Below, in pieces: positions 16,478 to 26,672 of a DNA stretch of 64,000 nt. The notes under the pieces were generated by a model. That model saw only the letters and a list, made by a program, of their open reading frames with translations, was not told the DNA's origin and searched no databases. Both the position numbers and the translations under genes were made by a program. Origin of the DNA: Betaproteobacteria bacterium (GTDB lineage Bacteria; Pseudomonadota; Gammaproteobacteria; Burkholderiales; SG8-41); NCBI GenBank assembly GCA_028291945.1, contig JAQGNH010000229.1:1-64000 (forward strand), given 5' to 3'. How positions within the stretch are numbered: the stretch's first letter is position 1; each line of letters opens with the position of its first letter.

Positions 16478-17224
16478 CTAGACCGGGTTTGGGATGTCGA
16501 TGTGGGTGTGCCGGATTGCGAAGCGCCGCACCAGGTGCGCGCCCAGCGCCTGCACGCCATAGCGCTCGGTGGCGTGATGACCGGCAGCGATGAATGCAAC
16601 CCCGCTCTCCCGAGCCAGGTGCACCGTTTGTTCTGAGACTTCACCGCTGATATACGCATCTACACCGAGGCGCACGGCTTCGTCCAGATAGCCTTGAGCC
16701 GCGCCTGTGCACCACGCAACGCGTCGAACAGGTCGAGCTGTATCGCCGATCACTAGAGGCTTGCGGTCGAGACGTTCTTCGATGCGCTGTGCGAAAGCGC
16801 CCAAGGTCATGATGGCGTCAACGCGGCCGTGGAAAACAAGATCCTGCTCGCCGGAACTGCCCTCAACCTCGAGACCCAGTTGTCGTGCCAGCGAAACGTT
16901 GTTGCCGACTTCGGGGTGAGCATCGAGCGGCAGGTGAAACGCAAACAGGTTGAGGTTGTTCTCGATGAGCGCAGCAATGCGTTGGCGCCGAGTAGCCACG
17001 ATGCGCATGTCTTCGCCGCGCCAAAAATACCCGTGGTGAACGATCAGTGCGTGCGCGCCCGCGTCGATGGCAGCAGTGATGAGGTCCGCTGACGCGGTAA
17101 CTCCGGTGACGATGCATTCGACATGCGCCGTCCCTTCCACCTGCAGCCCGTTTGGGCAATAATCTCGAAACCTCGCGACGTCCAGGTACTGGTCGAGGTA
17201 GGCGTCGAGCTCTGCGCGCTGCAT
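16478..17224 (-). CDS. Nif3-like dinuclear metal-binding protein (YbgI/GTP cyclohydrolase I type 2-like)
   Basis: A 248 aa member of the Nif3/DUF34 family, toroidal hexamers with a dinuclear metal site. Metal-ligand motifs are visible as ALIVHHGYFW near residue 65, FHLPLDAHPEVGNN near 100, and FIAAGHHATERYG near the C-terminus. DYCPNGLQVEG at the N-terminus is typical. I start at the ATG at 17224 (MQRAELDAYLDQYL); the track adds 90 antisense-derived residues. Biochemical function is unsettled. It is divergent from the protease gene 76 bp away. Confidence 0.9.
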   Translation of the reverse strand: MQRAELDAYLDQYLDVARFRDYCPNGLQVEGTAHVECIVTGVTASADLITAAIDAGAHALIVHHGYFWRGEDMRIVATRRQRIAALIENNLNLFAFHLPLDAHPEVGNNVSLARQLGLEVEGSSGEQDLVFHGRVDAIMTLGAFAQRIEERLDRKPLVIGDTARPVRRVAWCTGAAQGYLDEAVRLGVDAYISGEVSEQTVHLARESGVAFIAAGHHATERYGVQALGAHLVRRFAIRHTHIDIPNPV

Positions 17225-17300
17225 CAGCGTCCGGTCCGATCCTGCCGAAACAAGCATTTTAGCCGAACCGCTGGACACCCTACTTCGACTCCCCGATCTT

Positions 17301-18464
17301 ATGATCCGCAAGCTGTGGCTCGTGTTCTGCCAAACTGCGACGGTCTGCGTGGCCGCGCTGTTCGTCGTCACCACGCTGCGCCCCGACCTGCTCGCCTGGA
17401 GCCCGCGCGGGACCGTCGTTACGATCCGTGAGGCGCCGCCCGAAGGTGACGCGAAAAAAATCTCATCGTACAGCGACGCGGCGAAGCGAGCCATGCCCGC
17501 GGTGGTGAATATTTATACGGCCAAGGAAATGAAGATGCAGCGGCATCCTTTCATGGATGACCCCGCGTTCCGCCACTTCTTCGGCGAACAGTTCGATGCA
17601 CAAACCCGAAGGAGCACGAACCTCGGCTCGGGCGTGATCGTGAGCGAGCAGGGCTACATAATCACGAACAGCCACGTGGTCGAAGCAGCGGACGAGATCG
17701 AGGTCGCGCTGGCCGATACGCGACGCGCAAAAGCTCGCGTTGTGGGCACCGACCCCGAAACTGACCTGGCCGTTTTGAAAATCGACCTGCCGACGCTGCC
17801 TTCGATTCTCTTCGGCCAGTCCGATCACGCGCGAGTGGGTGACGTAGTCCTCGCGATTGGCAATCCGTTCGGAGTGGGACAGACCGTCACGCTCGGCATC
17901 ATCAGTGCGACCGGCCGCAGCCATCTCGGCATCAACACCTTCGAAAACTTTATCCAGACGGACGCGGCGATCAATCCGGGCAATTCGGGCGGCGCGCTCG
18001 TCGATACTACGGGGCAACTGATCGGGATCAATACGGCGATCTATTCGCGCACGCCGGGGGGCGCGTCTCTGGGAATCGGCTTCGCGATTCCCGCCAGCAC
18101 CGCGAAACAGGTGCTGGAGCAGATCATGCAAAGCGGTCAGGTGACACGCGGCTGGATCGGCGTCGGTGTGCAGGACATGACACGAGAGCTGTCGGAGTCG
18201 TTCAAGCTGCCAGAGATTCGCGGGGCGCTCATTACCGAAGTCTTTCGCGGTACGCCCGCGGATAAAGCGGGCATCAAGCTCGGTGACATTCTCGTTGCAG
18301 TCGAAGGAAAGCCGGTTACCGATTCATCGAGCATGCTGAACCTTGTGGCGGCGCTGAACCCTGGCAAACAGGCCACCTTGAAGGTCGTGCGCAGCCAGCA
18401 CGAGACCGACCTCAAAGTGATCGTTGGACGTCGCCCGCTGCAGCAGCGAGAGCAGCAGCGTTAG
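17301..18464 (+). CDS. DegS/AlgW-type periplasmic serine endoprotease
   Basis: Membrane-anchored HtrA-family protease with one PDZ domain, 387 aa. An uncleaved N-terminal helix (about 8-25) is followed by the trypsin-like domain with the triad His125 (NSHVV), Asp155 (TDLAVL) and Ser229 (GNSGGAL), then a single PDZ domain (about 285-375, GVQDMTRELSESFKL and TPADKAGIKLGDILVAVEG). One PDZ and a transmembrane anchor favour DegS/AlgW over DegP/DegQ. In relatives such proteases start RseA/MucA cleavage to free sigma-E; no such genes are in the window. Confidence 0.9.
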   Translation: MIRKLWLVFCQTATVCVAALFVVTTLRPDLLAWSPRGTVVTIREAPPEGDAKKISSYSDAAKRAMPAVVNIYTAKEMKMQRHPFMDDPAFRHFFGEQFDAQTRRSTNLGSGVIVSEQGYIITNSHVVEAADEIEVALADTRRAKARVVGTDPETDLAVLKIDLPTLPSILFGQSDHARVGDVVLAIGNPFGVGQTVTLGIISATGRSHLGINTFENFIQTDAAINPGNSGGALVDTTGQLIGINTAIYSRTPGGASLGIGFAIPASTAKQVLEQIMQSGQVTRGWIGVGVQDMTRELSESFKLPEIRGALITEVFRGTPADKAGIKLGDILVAVEGKPVTDSSSMLNLVAALNPGKQATLKVVRSQHETDLKVIVGRRPLQQREQQR

Positions 18465-18467
18465 CGC

Positions 18468-18495
18468 GCGGTCAGCGGTCAGCGGTCAGCGGTCA
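18468..18495. repeat. tandem heptamer repeat (GCGGTCA)x4
   Basis: Four exact head-to-tail copies of GCGGTCA between the convergent protease and tatC genes, followed by a degenerate ACGG. The reverse complement TGACCGC recurs at 6002-6036 and near 21889. A 6 bp inverted repeat AACCAG/CTGGTT just downstream might assist termination but has no T-run. Confidence 0.75.
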
Positions 18496-18540
18496 ACGGA
18501 AAACAAACCAGGACGGAACCGCTGGTTCACTGCCCGTTTC

Positions 18541-19329
18541 TCACTTACGTTCCGTGTCGATCCGGTCGAGCTCGCCGTCGAGCGCGGCGTCTGAAGGCGA
18601 GCGGTACTCGTCTTTCTCCGGCGGTTTGACGAAGAACCGCGCAGCGAACAGTCCTAGTTCATAAAGCAGACACATTGGAATCGCGAGCAACAATTGCGAG
18701 ACGACGTCAGGCGGCGTGACTACCGCAGCAACGACGAACGCGCCGACCACGAAATAAGGGCGCACGTTTCTCAATTGCTCCAGGCTTACGACGCCCATGC
18801 GTGCAAGCAGGACCACGGCAATCGGCACTTCGAACGTCACGCCGAATGCAAGAAACATGGTGAGTACGAAATTCAGATACTGCTCGATATCCGGCGCAAC
18901 CGAGATACTCTTCGGCGCGATCCGGTTGACAAAGCTGAACACCACACCGAAAACGAAAAAATAGCAGAACGCAATTCCCAGCACGAAGAGCACAGTGCTC
19001 GCGACGACCAGCGGCAGGACGAGCTTCTTCTCGTGCGAATACAGCCCAGGCGCGACAAAGGCCCACGCCTGATAGAGTACGTACGGCAGAACGACGAGGA
19101 ACGCGACCATGCCCGCAATTTTTACGGGGATCAGGAACGGCGTGATGACGCCGGTCGCGATCATCTTCGATCCCTGAGGCAATGATTGAATCATCGGATA
19201 TGCAAGCAGGTCGTACAGCTCCGATGCAAATGGAAACAGGCACAGAAAGATTATCCCTATCGCGATGAGCGACCGCAGCAATCGGTCGCGCAACTCCATG
19301 AGATGGGAGATGAAGGTGTCTTCGCTCAT
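18541..19329 (-). CDS. tatC: Sec-independent protein translocase TatC
   Basis: Six-helix receptor component of the twin-arginine translocase. MSEDTFISHLMELRDRLLRSL is the canonical N-terminus and decides the ATG at 19329 over the GTG five codons upstream. The protein (262 aa) shows the expected helices, including FLVVLPYVLYQAWAFVAPGLYSHEKK and FLAFGVTFEVPIAVVLLARMGVVS, with the functionally important Glu in FGVTFEVP. The last gene of tatABC. Confidence 0.95.
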   Translation of the reverse strand: MSEDTFISHLMELRDRLLRSLIAIGIIFLCLFPFASELYDLLAYPMIQSLPQGSKMIATGVITPFLIPVKIAGMVAFLVVLPYVLYQAWAFVAPGLYSHEKKLVLPLVVASTVLFVLGIAFCYFFVFGVVFSFVNRIAPKSISVAPDIEQYLNFVLTMFLAFGVTFEVPIAVVLLARMGVVSLEQLRNVRPYFVVGAFVVAAVVTPPDVVSQLLLAIPMCLLYELGLFAARFFVKPPEKDEYRSPSDAALDGELDRIDTERK

Positions 19330-19351
19330 GCCGCGGCCCGGCACTTACGGC

Positions 19352-19813
19352 TCAAGCGCGCTTCTCACTGGACGCGGTAGACGGATCGAGTTCGAGGTTG
19401 AGCTGCGCGCTCGCCTCGGCAGCCGTGAGCTCGCCTGGCGCCGGCGCGACTCCCGTCTCGGCCGGCGGTGAGATCCCGGCTGACGCTGGCGGCGGAGTGG
19501 GCGCCAGGTTCTCGGCCGCCATGGTGTTCGCCTCCTGCGCGATCTTCTGCAGTTCCGCTTCGGTCGCATTGACTTCTTGCGTGACGGACCGTTCAAAAGA
19601 ACGCGCCGCGTCCTGCATGCTCGTCTGGAGCTTTCTCAGCTCGTCCAGCTCCATTTCGCGACTGATGTCAGCTTTTACGTCGTTCACGTAACGCTGCATG
19701 CGTCCGAACAGATGGCCGAGAGTGCGAGCAACTTTTGGCAGCCGCTCCGGGCCGATCACGATCAGGGCAACCACCGCGATGACCATGAGCTCGGAAAAGC
19801 CGATATCGAACAT
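19352..19813 (-). CDS. tatB: Sec-independent protein translocase TatB
   Basis: Single-span Tat component that works with TatC in signal-peptide recognition. MFDIGFSELMVIAVVALIVIGPERLPKV carries the short N-terminal helix and the essential Glu and hinge Gly-Pro. An amphipathic helix follows (KVARTLGHLFGRMQRYVNDVKADISREMEL), then a long Ala/Glu/Pro-rich tail to residue 153. The length and FDIGFSEL start separate it from TatA. It is 22 bp upstream of tatC. Confidence 0.95.
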   Translation of the reverse strand: MFDIGFSELMVIAVVALIVIGPERLPKVARTLGHLFGRMQRYVNDVKADISREMELDELRKLQTSMQDAARSFERSVTQEVNATEAELQKIAQEANTMAAENLAPTPPPASAGISPPAETGVAPAPGELTAAEASAQLNLELDPSTASSEKRA

Positions 19814-19901
19814 GCGCGGGCGGTAAAAGCGAGAGTGAAAAGAGAGAAGGTTCGATGACGCGGATTGAAGGGCGCGCCTCTGGCCTTCCTTACGTTGCGG
19901 C

Positions 19902-20126
19902 CTACGTCTTCGTGGTTTCCTTCCGCACCTCGCCCTCGATCGTCTGGCCGGCAGATGGAGGGATTTCGGATTTCATGGACTTGTCTTCATCCGTCTTCAT
20001 GCCGTCCTTGAAGCCTTTGACTGCGCTGCCAAGATCGGTTCCGAGATTGCGCAGCTTCTTGGTGCCGAAAATCAGAACGACCACGAGCAAAACGATCAGC
20101 CAGTGCCACATGCTGAACGAACCCAT
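19902..20126 (-). CDS. tatA: Sec-independent protein translocase TatA
   Basis: Pore-forming Tat component, 74 aa: [29 protein letters not shown] gives the short transmembrane helix and FGTKKL hinge, and [11 protein letters not shown] the amphipathic helix, followed by an acidic tail. It sits 68 bp downstream of hisE and 88 bp upstream of tatB. In many relatives a HIT-family hydrolase gene lies between hisE and tatA; none fits in this gap. Confidence 0.95.
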   Translation of the reverse strand: MGSFSMWHWLIVLLVVVLIFGTKKLRNLGTDLGSAVKGFKDGMKTDEDKSMKSEIPPSAGQTIEGEVRKETTKT

Positions 20127-20194
20127 ATCGTGCTCCTAAGTTGTGGACCGCAGACACGCCACAGCACAGCCGGTGCCACCAGGACTGCGAGCCT

Positions 20195-20521
20195 CTACCG
20201 CCGCGACGCTTTTTCCTCGATGCCGGACATGCCTTCGCGGCGCTGCAGCTCAGCCAGCACATCGGCGGAATCAACGCCGTGCCAAGCGAGCAGTACCATG
20301 CTGTGGAACCAGAGGTCGGCCGTCTCGCGTATGAGGTGCAGTTTATCACCGTCCTTGGAGGCAAGCAGTGTCTCGACCGCCTCTTCGGCAACCTTCTTCA
20401 ATATGGCGTCCTGACCTTTTGCGGCGAGACTAGCCACGTACGATGTGGCGGGATCGGACTTCAGCCGCGCCGCAATCGTCGCCGCCAGACGCTCGAGTAT
20501 CTCAGCCTGCTTCACGGCCAT
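20195..20521 (-). CDS. hisE: phosphoribosyl-ATP diphosphatase
   Basis: Second step of histidine synthesis, hydrolysing PR-ATP to PR-AMP. The 108 aa protein has the MazG-like all-alpha fold; [13 protein letters not shown] is the metal-binding helix and [16 protein letters not shown] the second. The ATG at 20521 is preceded by AGGAG and lies 20 nt inside the end of hisI, so the two are translationally coupled while remaining separate polypeptides (fused in enterics). Confidence 0.95.
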   Translation of the reverse strand: MAVKQAEILERLAATIAARLKSDPATSYVASLAAKGQDAILKKVAEEAVETLLASKDGDKLHLIRETADLWFHSMVLLAWHGVDSADVLAELQRREGMSGIEEKASRR

Positions 20522-20894
20522 AAATCTCCTGCGGATCTCTCAAAACCGGATCCGTTGCAATCCACTGGCCGTTATCCAGCCTCTGGAAAAAGCAGCTATG
20601 TCGACCCGTATGACACGCGATCCCGCCGTGTTGTTCAACTTCGAGAAGTATCACGTCTTCGTCGCAATCCAGACGTACCGACTGCACCTTCTGCACGTGG
20701 CCTGATTCTTCGCCTTTGTGCCAGAGTTTGCCACGCGAGCGCGACCAATAATGCGCTTCTCCAGTCTCCACGGTCCGCGCGAGCGCTTCGCGATTCATCC
20801 ATGCAAGACTGAGAACACGACCGGAACCCGCCTCCTGCGCGACGGCAGGCACCAGACCGTCATCGGTCCATTTGACTTTGTCGAGCCAATTCAT
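20502..20894 (-). CDS. hisI: phosphoribosyl-AMP cyclohydrolase
   Basis: Third step of histidine synthesis, a zinc enzyme opening the adenine ring. From the ATG at 20894 it is 130 aa: MNWLDKVKW...[21 protein letters not shown], then [16 protein letters not shown], metal-site [10 protein letters not shown], and zinc-ligand [10 protein letters not shown]. The track start at 20951 adds 19 residues that do not belong to the family. It overlaps hisE by 20 nt. Confidence 0.95.
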   Translation of the reverse strand: MNWLDKVKWTDDGLVPAVAQEAGSGRVLSLAWMNREALARTVETGEAHYWSRSRGKLWHKGEESGHVQKVQSVRLDCDEDVILLEVEQHGGIACHTGRHSCFFQRLDNGQWIATDPVLRDPQEIYGREAG

Positions 20895-20986
20895 AGGTGC
20901 AGGATACAGGAATCGAATATCTTCATTCAGGAGAGCACGTCGTCGAAGCACTCGGCGCGGACGGGGGGTGCCCGGCTCCAGGTTCC

Positions 20987-21754
20987 TTAAAACCTGACTT
21001 CTATGCCTTCCCGAGCCATGTGCTGTTTCGCCTGGCGCACCGTGAATTCGCCGTAATGGAATATGCTCGCCGCGAGCACCGCATCCGCATGGCCTTGGAG
21101 TACGCCCTGTGCCAGATGCTCCAGGCTACCCACACCGCCACTCGCGATGACCGGCACGTCCAGCGCATCGGAAAAAGCGCGTGTGAGCTCGAGATCGAAA
21201 CCCTGGCGCGTGCCGTCGCGGTCCATGCTCGTCAGTAGGATCTCCCCCGCACCGAGCGCCTGCATCTTGCGTCCCCAGTCGACCGCGTCAAGGCCGGTCG
21301 CGCGGCGCCCTCCGTGCGTAAACACCTCCCACCGTAATGGTGAAGCATCGGGGACGCGTTTGGCATCGACGGCGACAACGATGCATTGCGCGCCGTAGCG
21401 GTCGGCTGCGTCACGTACGAGCTGGGGGTTCTGCACTGCCGCCGTATTGATGCTGACTTTGTCGGCGCCCGCGTTGAGCAGTCTTCTTACGTCCTCGACG
21501 CTGCGTACACCTCCGCCCACCGTCATCGGGATGAAGACCTGCGCCGCTACAGCCTCGACAATGTTGAGAATGAGATCGCGTTCGTCGCTGCTTGCAGTGA
21601 TGTCCAAAAACGTGAGCTCGTCGGCGCCCTGGTCATCGTAGCGCTTCGCGATTTCCACCGGATCTCCGGCGTCGCGCAGCTCGACGAATCTCACGCCTTT
21701 AACTACCCTGCCCGCCGTGACGTCAAGGCAGGGGATGATGCGTTTGGCTAACAT
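20987..21754 (-). CDS. hisF: imidazole glycerol phosphate synthase, cyclase subunit
   Basis: (beta/alpha)8 barrel making IGP and AICAR with ammonia from His[16 protein letters not shown] contains catalytic Asp11, and VVAVDAKRV the second catalytic Asp (about 130). Phosphate-binding loops are GGGVRS and ASGGVGS. Full length at 255 aa. Separated from hisA by 168 bp that include a copy of the intergenic heptamer. Confidence 0.97.
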   Translation of the reverse strand: MLAKRIIPCLDVTAGRVVKGVRFVELRDAGDPVEIAKRYDDQGADELTFLDITASSDERDLILNIVEAVAAQVFIPMTVGGGVRSVEDVRRLLNAGADKVSINTAAVQNPQLVRDAADRYGAQCIVVAVDAKRVPDASPLRWEVFTHGGRRATGLDAVDWGRKMQALGAGEILLTSMDRDGTRQGFDLELTRAFSDALDVPVIASGGVGSLEHLAQGVLQGHADAVLAASIFHYGEFTVRQAKQHMAREGIEVRF

Positions 21755-21922
21755 GCTTCTTAAGCAGTAAATGGCAGACGATACGCCGTTATCGAGGATA
21801 GAGCTCGCTGCAATACTCGTGTATCGCGTCGGGCGCGATCAGCCAGTAGGAGATTTAAAGAGAAGCGCCCAGATCCGACGAGGTTTACCGCTGACCGCGT
21901 TACGGGACACGGCTTAGGAAGA

Positions 21923-22678
21923 TCAGGCTTCCGCCTTTTTCCCAGACAACTGATCCGCAAGCTTTTGGGCTTCCGCGAAATTGAGCGTGCCCTGGTACAC
22001 CGCACGGCCTGTAATCGCCCCGGTGATGCCTTCGGCGGCGACAGCGCACAATGCCTTCACATCAGCGATATCGGTCAGGCCACCACTCGCAATGACAGGA
22101 ACCGTTAGCTGGCGGGCGAGCGCGACGGTTGCATCGATGTTGACACCCGTGAGCATGCCGTCGCGGCCGATGTCCGTATAGATGATGGCTTCGACACCGT
22201 AATCTTCGAATTTTTTGGCGAGGTCGGCGACGTCGTGCCCGGTCATTTTGGACCAGCCATCCACGGCGACCTTCCCGTCCTTGGCATCCAGCGCGACCAG
22301 GACATGCCCCCCGAAGGCGGTGCAAGCATCATGCAGAAAGCCGGGGGTCTTCACCGCGGCAGTGCCGATAATCACGTACGACACACCCTGATCGAGATAG
22401 CGTTCTATGGTATCGAGATCCCGTATGCCTCCACCCAGCTGGATCGGCAGCTTGTCGCCGACAGCCGCTGCGATCGCCTTGATCGCGTTTTCGTTCTTTG
22501 GCTTACCAGCGGCGGCACCATTCAAATCGATCAGGTGCAGGCGCCGCGCGCCTTGCGCGAGCCAGTGCTTCGCAGTTGCGGTGGGGTCGTCGGAAAAGAC
22601 GGTCGCATCGTTCATTGCGCCTTGTTTCAGGCGCACGCACTTACCATCTTTGAGGTCGATCGCAGGAATAATCAGCAT
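21923..22678 (-). CDS. hisA: ProFAR isomerase
   Basis: Fourth step of histidine synthesis, an Amadori rearrangement on a (beta/alpha)8 barrel. [17 protein letters not shown] carries the catalytic Asp8, and [10 protein letters not shown] the second acid (about 130). Phosphate loops are GGGIRD and ASGGLTD. 251 aa, full length. It is unusual in lying between two gaps (161 and 168 bp) rather than being tightly packed with hisF and hisH. Confidence 0.97.
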   Translation of the reverse strand: MLIIPAIDLKDGKCVRLKQGAMNDATVFSDDPTATAKHWLAQGARRLHLIDLNGAAAGKPKNENAIKAIAAAVGDKLPIQLGGGIRDLDTIERYLDQGVSYVIIGTAAVKTPGFLHDACTAFGGHVLVALDAKDGKVAVDGWSKMTGHDVADLAKKFEDYGVEAIIYTDIGRDGMLTGVNIDATVALARQLTVPVIASGGLTDIADVKALCAVAAEGITGAITGRAVYQGTLNFAEAQKLADQLSGKKAEA

Positions 22679-22732
22679 GGCGGAAGGCTAGGAGCCTGGG
22701 CACAACAGGAGGAAGGGACAGGACCGGATAGG

Positions 22733-22756
22733 GTCGGCGTCGGAGTCGGAGTCGCG
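22733..22756. repeat. short tandem hexamers (GTCGGC/GTCGGA/GTCGGA/GTCGCG)
   Basis: Four hexamer units in the hisH-hisA gap, two of them exact GTCGGA. The gap also has a purine-rich run. No function is suggested by the sequence; it matches a tendency of intergenic gaps in this window to hold short tandem repeats. Confidence 0.5.
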
Positions 22757-22839
22757 ATATTGCAGCGTGAGAGCAGGCGAAGTTGAGTAAGCGCCGTTTA
22801 GGTTTTCATCATACTACAACAAGTCGCGAGCGCATGTAA

Positions 22840-23529
22840 TCAAGCGGTAACGCCGCGGCTCCCCGGTATGTCGCCTGTGTCATTTTCACGCTGCGGCTGC
22901 CAGGCAGCGAAATTCGCGAGCAGCTTTAGACCAGCCTCGTGGCTTTTTTCAGGATGGAACTGCACGGCGAATAGGTTGCCCCTGCCGGCGGCACATGTAA
23001 ACGGGAATGGATAAAGACTATAGCCGGCGACAATATCCGATTGCGCAGGCTCTGCAAAATAGCTGTGCACGAAGTAAAAACGGCTGGCATCTGTAATCCC
23101 GTCCCACAATGGGTGCCCGGCCGCCTGGTGCACCTCGTTCCAGCCCATGTGCGGGACTTTGAGCTTGTTGCCGAGGCTATCGATCATTTCGTTCGGAGGA
23201 AACCGGCGTACCCTCCCGGGCAGCAGCCCCAGACCGGGCGTGTTGCCCTCCTCGCTGAAATCGAAGAGCATCTGCAGGCCGATGCAGATTCCGAGGAAAG
23301 GCTTTTCACGCGCAGCTTCCAGCACTGCGCTGCGCAGACCGCGCGCGTCCATCTCCCGCATGCAATCACGCATCGCGCCCTGGCCGGGAAACACCACGCG
23401 CTCGGCGCGCCGCACGACCTCCGAATCAGCGGTCACGACCACATCGCATTGCGGCGCAACGTGCTCAATGGCTTTCGCCACTGAACGGAGATTGCCCATC
23501 CCGTAATCGACGACCGCGATACTGCTCAT
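22840..23529 (-). CDS. hisH: imidazole glycerol phosphate synthase, glutaminase subunit
   Basis: Class I glutamine amidotransferase feeding ammonia to HisF. VVDYGMGNLRSV is the standard N-terminus. The nucleophile Cys82 is in LGICIGLQMLF, and the His-Glu pair in VQFHPEKSH. 229 aa; the last 15-20 residues (QRENDTGDIPGSRGVTA) extend beyond the usual end of about 210 and look like read-through of a diverged tail. It starts 6 bp after hisB. Confidence 0.96.
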   Translation of the reverse strand: MSSIAVVDYGMGNLRSVAKAIEHVAPQCDVVVTADSEVVRRAERVVFPGQGAMRDCMREMDARGLRSAVLEAAREKPFLGICIGLQMLFDFSEEGNTPGLGLLPGRVRRFPPNEMIDSLGNKLKVPHMGWNEVHQAAGHPLWDGITDASRFYFVHSYFAEPAQSDIVAGYSLYPFPFTCAAGRGNLFAVQFHPEKSHEAGLKLLANFAAWQPQRENDTGDIPGSRGVTA

Positions 23530-23535
23530 CAGAGT

Positions 23536-24126
23536 CTACAAACTGCCTTTAGTCGACGGCACGCCCGCCGTGCGCGGGTCGATTTCGACCGCCATCCTCA
23601 AAGCACGGCCGAATGCTTTGAAAGCGGTTTCCGCCTGATGGTGGGCGTTCGTGCCTCGGAGATTGTCGATGTGCAGCGTGACGTGCGCGTGATTCGCGAA
23701 ACCCTGAAAAAATTCGTGGACGAGGTCGACGTCAAATGCGCCGATGCGCGCACGCGTGAATGCGATATTGAACTCGAGTCCGGGCCGTCCGGACAAATCG
23801 ATGACCACGCGCGTAAGCGCCTCATCGAGCGGCACGTAAGCATGGCCATACCGGCGCACCGCTTTCTTGTCTCCGATCGCTTTTGTGAATGCCTGTCCCA
23901 GCGTGATACCGATGTCCTCGACCGTGTGATGTGCATCGATGTGCAGGTCGCCGCGGGCTTCGACTTCAAGATCGAACACACCGTGTCGCGCAATCTGGTC
24001 GAGCATGTGATCGAGAAAGGGCACCTGCGTCGCTAAACGCGAGCCCCCGTTGCCGTCGAGGTTAAGCATCACGGTGATTTGCGTTTCCAGCGTATTGCGG
24101 GTCACTTGCGCATCACGCTTGATCAT
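23536..24126 (-). CDS. hisB: imidazoleglycerol-phosphate dehydratase
   Basis: Manganese enzyme of the sixth histidine step. [18 protein letters not shown] opens the protein, and the metal motifs [13 protein letters not shown] and [22 protein letters not shown] are intact. Monofunctional type, without the HisN phosphatase half seen in enterics. I prefer the ATG at 24126 (196 aa, AGG six bases upstream) to the track's GTG at 24141, which has no ribosome binding site. Confidence 0.95.
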   Translation of the reverse strand: MIKRDAQVTRNTLETQITVMLNLDGNGGSRLATQVPFLDHMLDQIARHGVFDLEVEARGDLHIDAHHTVEDIGITLGQAFTKAIGDKKAVRRYGHAYVPLDEALTRVVIDLSGRPGLEFNIAFTRARIGAFDVDLVHEFFQGFANHAHVTLHIDNLRGTNAHHQAETAFKAFGRALRMAVEIDPRTAGVPSTKGSL

Positions 24127-24179
24127 ATCGGGCCTGTTCACGCGGCGATTGCGGTGGAAATGGATGAAGTTGTGATCGG

Positions 24180-25250
24180 CTACGCAAGGGACGCACGCAG
24201 CGCATCCAAGAACGTGTCGTTCTCTTCGGCCGTTCCGACGGTGACACGCAGGCAGCCCGCAAGCGCGGAATGCGCGCCATGAAGATTCTTCACAAGAATG
24301 CCGCGATGCTTCAATCCATCGAAAATGCGTTCCGCGGCCGCAGTCCTGAACAGGATGAAATTTGCGTCGCTTGGAAACGGCATGATTCCCGGCGTCCGTT
24401 TCAGTTCCTTATGGAGGCGTGTCCGTTCGGATTTGATCGTTGCAGCCTGGTCATCGAGGAGCACCTGATGCTGAAGCACCTGTTCTGCGACGAGCTGAGT
24501 CAGCACGCTGACATTATACGGCAAGCGCACTTTGTCCACGTGCCTGAGCCACTCGCTGTGACCTGCAAGCAGCCCGAGTCGCAAACCGGCGAGGCCCGAT
24601 TTCGAAAGCGTTCTCATCACCAGCAGATTCGGATAATCGCCGAACCGGTTCATGTATGTCCGCCCGGCGAACGCGTGGTACGCCTCATCCACCACGACCA
24701 TCCCCGGCGCGGCCTGCAGCACGCGGTCTATCTGAACGGCCTCGAACAGATTTCCTGTGGGATTGTTCGGGTAAGCGATGAAAACGAGCGCCGGCCGATG
24801 TTCTTCGATTGCGGCTATCATCGCGTCGGCGTCCATGGAGAAGTCCGGTTGCAGCGGAACCCCGACATAGCGCATACCGCAGAACGTAGCGACCAGCCGA
24901 AACATCACGAACGAAGGCTCGACCCCGAGTACTACAGCGCCCGGCCGCGCTGTTGCGAGCATCAGCATCTGAATGATTTCGTCGGACCCGTTGCCGAGCA
25001 GCACCGTGGTGTCCGCAGGAATATTCAGCGTCGCACGCAGGACCGTTTTGAGCCGCGTCGCTGCAGCGTCCGGGTAGCGGTTAATTTCCGCATGCGCGAC
25101 GAGCGCCGCGATTTGTCCGCGAACGTCTTGAGGCAGGCGGTAGGGATTTTCCATCGCATCGAGCTTGACCATGCCCGCTGAGTCCGGCACGTGGTAGCCG
25201 GTAAGCGCCCGAACCTCGTCGCGAATGATGTCTTCAGGTTTCTGTGCCAT
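24180..25250 (-). CDS. hisC: histidinol-phosphate aminotransferase
   Basis: PLP-dependent class I/II aminotransferase, 356 aa. The Schiff-base Lys is in [15 protein letters not shown], the cofactor-binding region includes [13 protein letters not shown] and PNNPTGNLF, and the phosphate-contact Arg is near the end in [17 protein letters not shown]-type loop reads YPNNPTGN. It starts at the ATG at 25250, 129 bp after hisD. Confidence 0.96.
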   Translation of the reverse strand: MAQKPEDIIRDEVRALTGYHVPDSAGMVKLDAMENPYRLPQDVRGQIAALVAHAEINRYPDAAATRLKTVLRATLNIPADTTVLLGNGSDEIIQMLMLATARPGAVVLGVEPSFVMFRLVATFCGMRYVGVPLQPDFSMDADAMIAAIEEHRPALVFIAYPNNPTGNLFEAVQIDRVLQAAPGMVVVDEAYHAFAGRTYMNRFGDYPNLLVMRTLSKSGLAGLRLGLLAGHSEWLRHVDKVRLPYNVSVLTQLVAEQVLQHQVLLDDQAATIKSERTRLHKELKRTPGIMPFPSDANFILFRTAAAERIFDGLKHRGILVKNLHGAHSALAGCLRVTVGTAEENDTFLDALRASLA

Positions 25251-25379
25251 CGTAGCGAACCGTTCGTGCGCAAAAACCCCATGACTGCAAACAACAGGCG
25301 ACGATTGCTGGTGTATCCGCCCATGGAGCGGTCGTTCGACAGCAGGTCGTGAAACCTGCCAGCGGTGTGCCGACGACCT

Positions 25380-26672
25380 TCATGATTTCATTCGGAATTC
25401 TGCGGATCTGGCGTGTGCGGTAAGGCCTTCACCGTACGCAAGCTCGGCCGCGACTGGACCGAGCTTTGCAGCACCCTCGCGCGATATGCGAATGATGCTC
25501 GATCGCTTCTGAAAATCATATACGCCGAGCGGTGACGAAAAGCGGGCCGTGCGCGAAGTGGGCAGCACATGGTTCGGTCCCGCGCAGTAATCGCCGAGTG
25601 CTTCAGAGGCATAGCGACCGATGAATATTGCGCCGGCGTGGCGGATTTTGGCTAGTAACGGCTCACCATCCTCGACCGAGAGTTCCAGATGCTCGGGCGC
25701 AACACGATTGACGATCTCGCAAGCTTCGTCGAGATCGCGGACTTCGATGAACGCACCGCGGCCCTCAAGCGAATTCTTGATGATATCGCGACGCGACATG
25801 CCCGGCAGCTGGCGCCGAATGCTCTGCTCCACCGCATCGATAAACGTTCTGTCCGGCGAAACCAGGATGGCCTGTGCGAGCTCATCGTGCTCGGCTTGCG
25901 AAAACAGATCCATCGCCACCCAGTCCGGATTGCTTTTGCCGTCCGACACCACGAGGATTTCCGAAGGCCCGGCAATCATGTCGATGCCCACGACGCCGAA
26001 CACCCGCCGCTTCGCTGCTGCGACATACGCATTGCCGGGTCCGACGATCTTGTCGACCGCAGGTAGGGTCTCAGTGCCATAAGCCATCGCAGCGATCGCC
26101 TGCGCGCCACCGATGGAGTAAACCCAATCCACACCGCACAAAGCCGCAGCCGCCAACACGAGCGGGTTGCGCTCGCCTCTCGGAGTCGGTACCGCCATGA
26201 CGATTTCGCGCACACCCGCTACTTTCGCCGGCATCACGTTCATGATCACGGAAGATGGATACGCGGCTTTGCCGCCGGGAACATAGACGCCCACGCGATC
26301 GAGCGCAGTGACGCGCTGTCCCAGCTCATTGCCTTGTGCGTCATGAAATGTCCACGACTCTGCGCGCTGCCGCTCGTGATACGTGCGCACGCGCTCCGCG
26401 GCTGTGACGAGCGCCGCACGCCGTGCTTGCGGCAGCGTCGCGAGCGCACGCTCGCAAGCGTCACGTCCGATTTCGAGCTCGCTCGCATCGAGCACTTCCA
26501 GATCGTCGAAACGCCGCGTGTACTCGACCAACGCTACATCGCCGCGCACCTTCACATCTGCAACGATGTCAGCCACGACCTGGTCAATGGCTGGGTCCTG
26601 CGCCGCCTCGAAGAGGAGAAGCTCATCGAACCGCGCATCGAAGTCGGGCTGTACTGTCGAGAGGTGGCGCAT
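25380..26672 (-). CDS. hisD: histidinol dehydrogenase
   Basis: Zinc-dependent NAD enzyme doing the last two oxidations to histidine. Typical segments are [54 protein letters not shown] (metal and catalytic His/Glu) and [22 protein letters not shown]. 430 aa from the ATG at 26672, which overlaps the hisG stop (TGATG). A GTG one codon earlier is the track start. Confidence 0.97.
   Translation of the reverse strand: MRHLSTVQPDFDARFDELLLFEAAQDPAIDQVVADIVADVKVRGDVALVEYTRRFDDLEVLDASELEIGRDACERALATLPQARRAALVTAAERVRTYHERQRAESWTFHDAQGNELGQRVTALDRVGVYVPGGKAAYPSSVIMNVMPAKVAGVREIVMAVPTPRGERNPLVLAAAALCGVDWVYSIGGAQAIAAMAYGTETLPAVDKIVGPGNAYVAAAKRRVFGVVGIDMIAGPSEILVVSDGKSNPDWVAMDLFSQAEHDELAQAILVSPDRTFIDAVEQSIRRQLPGMSRRDIIKNSLEGRGAFIEVRDLDEACEIVNRVAPEHLELSVEDGEPLLAKIRHAGAIFIGRYASEALGDYCAGPNHVLPTSRTARFSSPLGVYDFQKRSSIIRISREGAAKLGPVAAELAYGEGLTAHARSAEFRMKS

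Noticed and set aside
18468-18495. Tandem heptamer as a CRISPR-like or iteron array
   Set aside because: Units are 7 bp with no spacers, only four copies, no cas or replication genes near.
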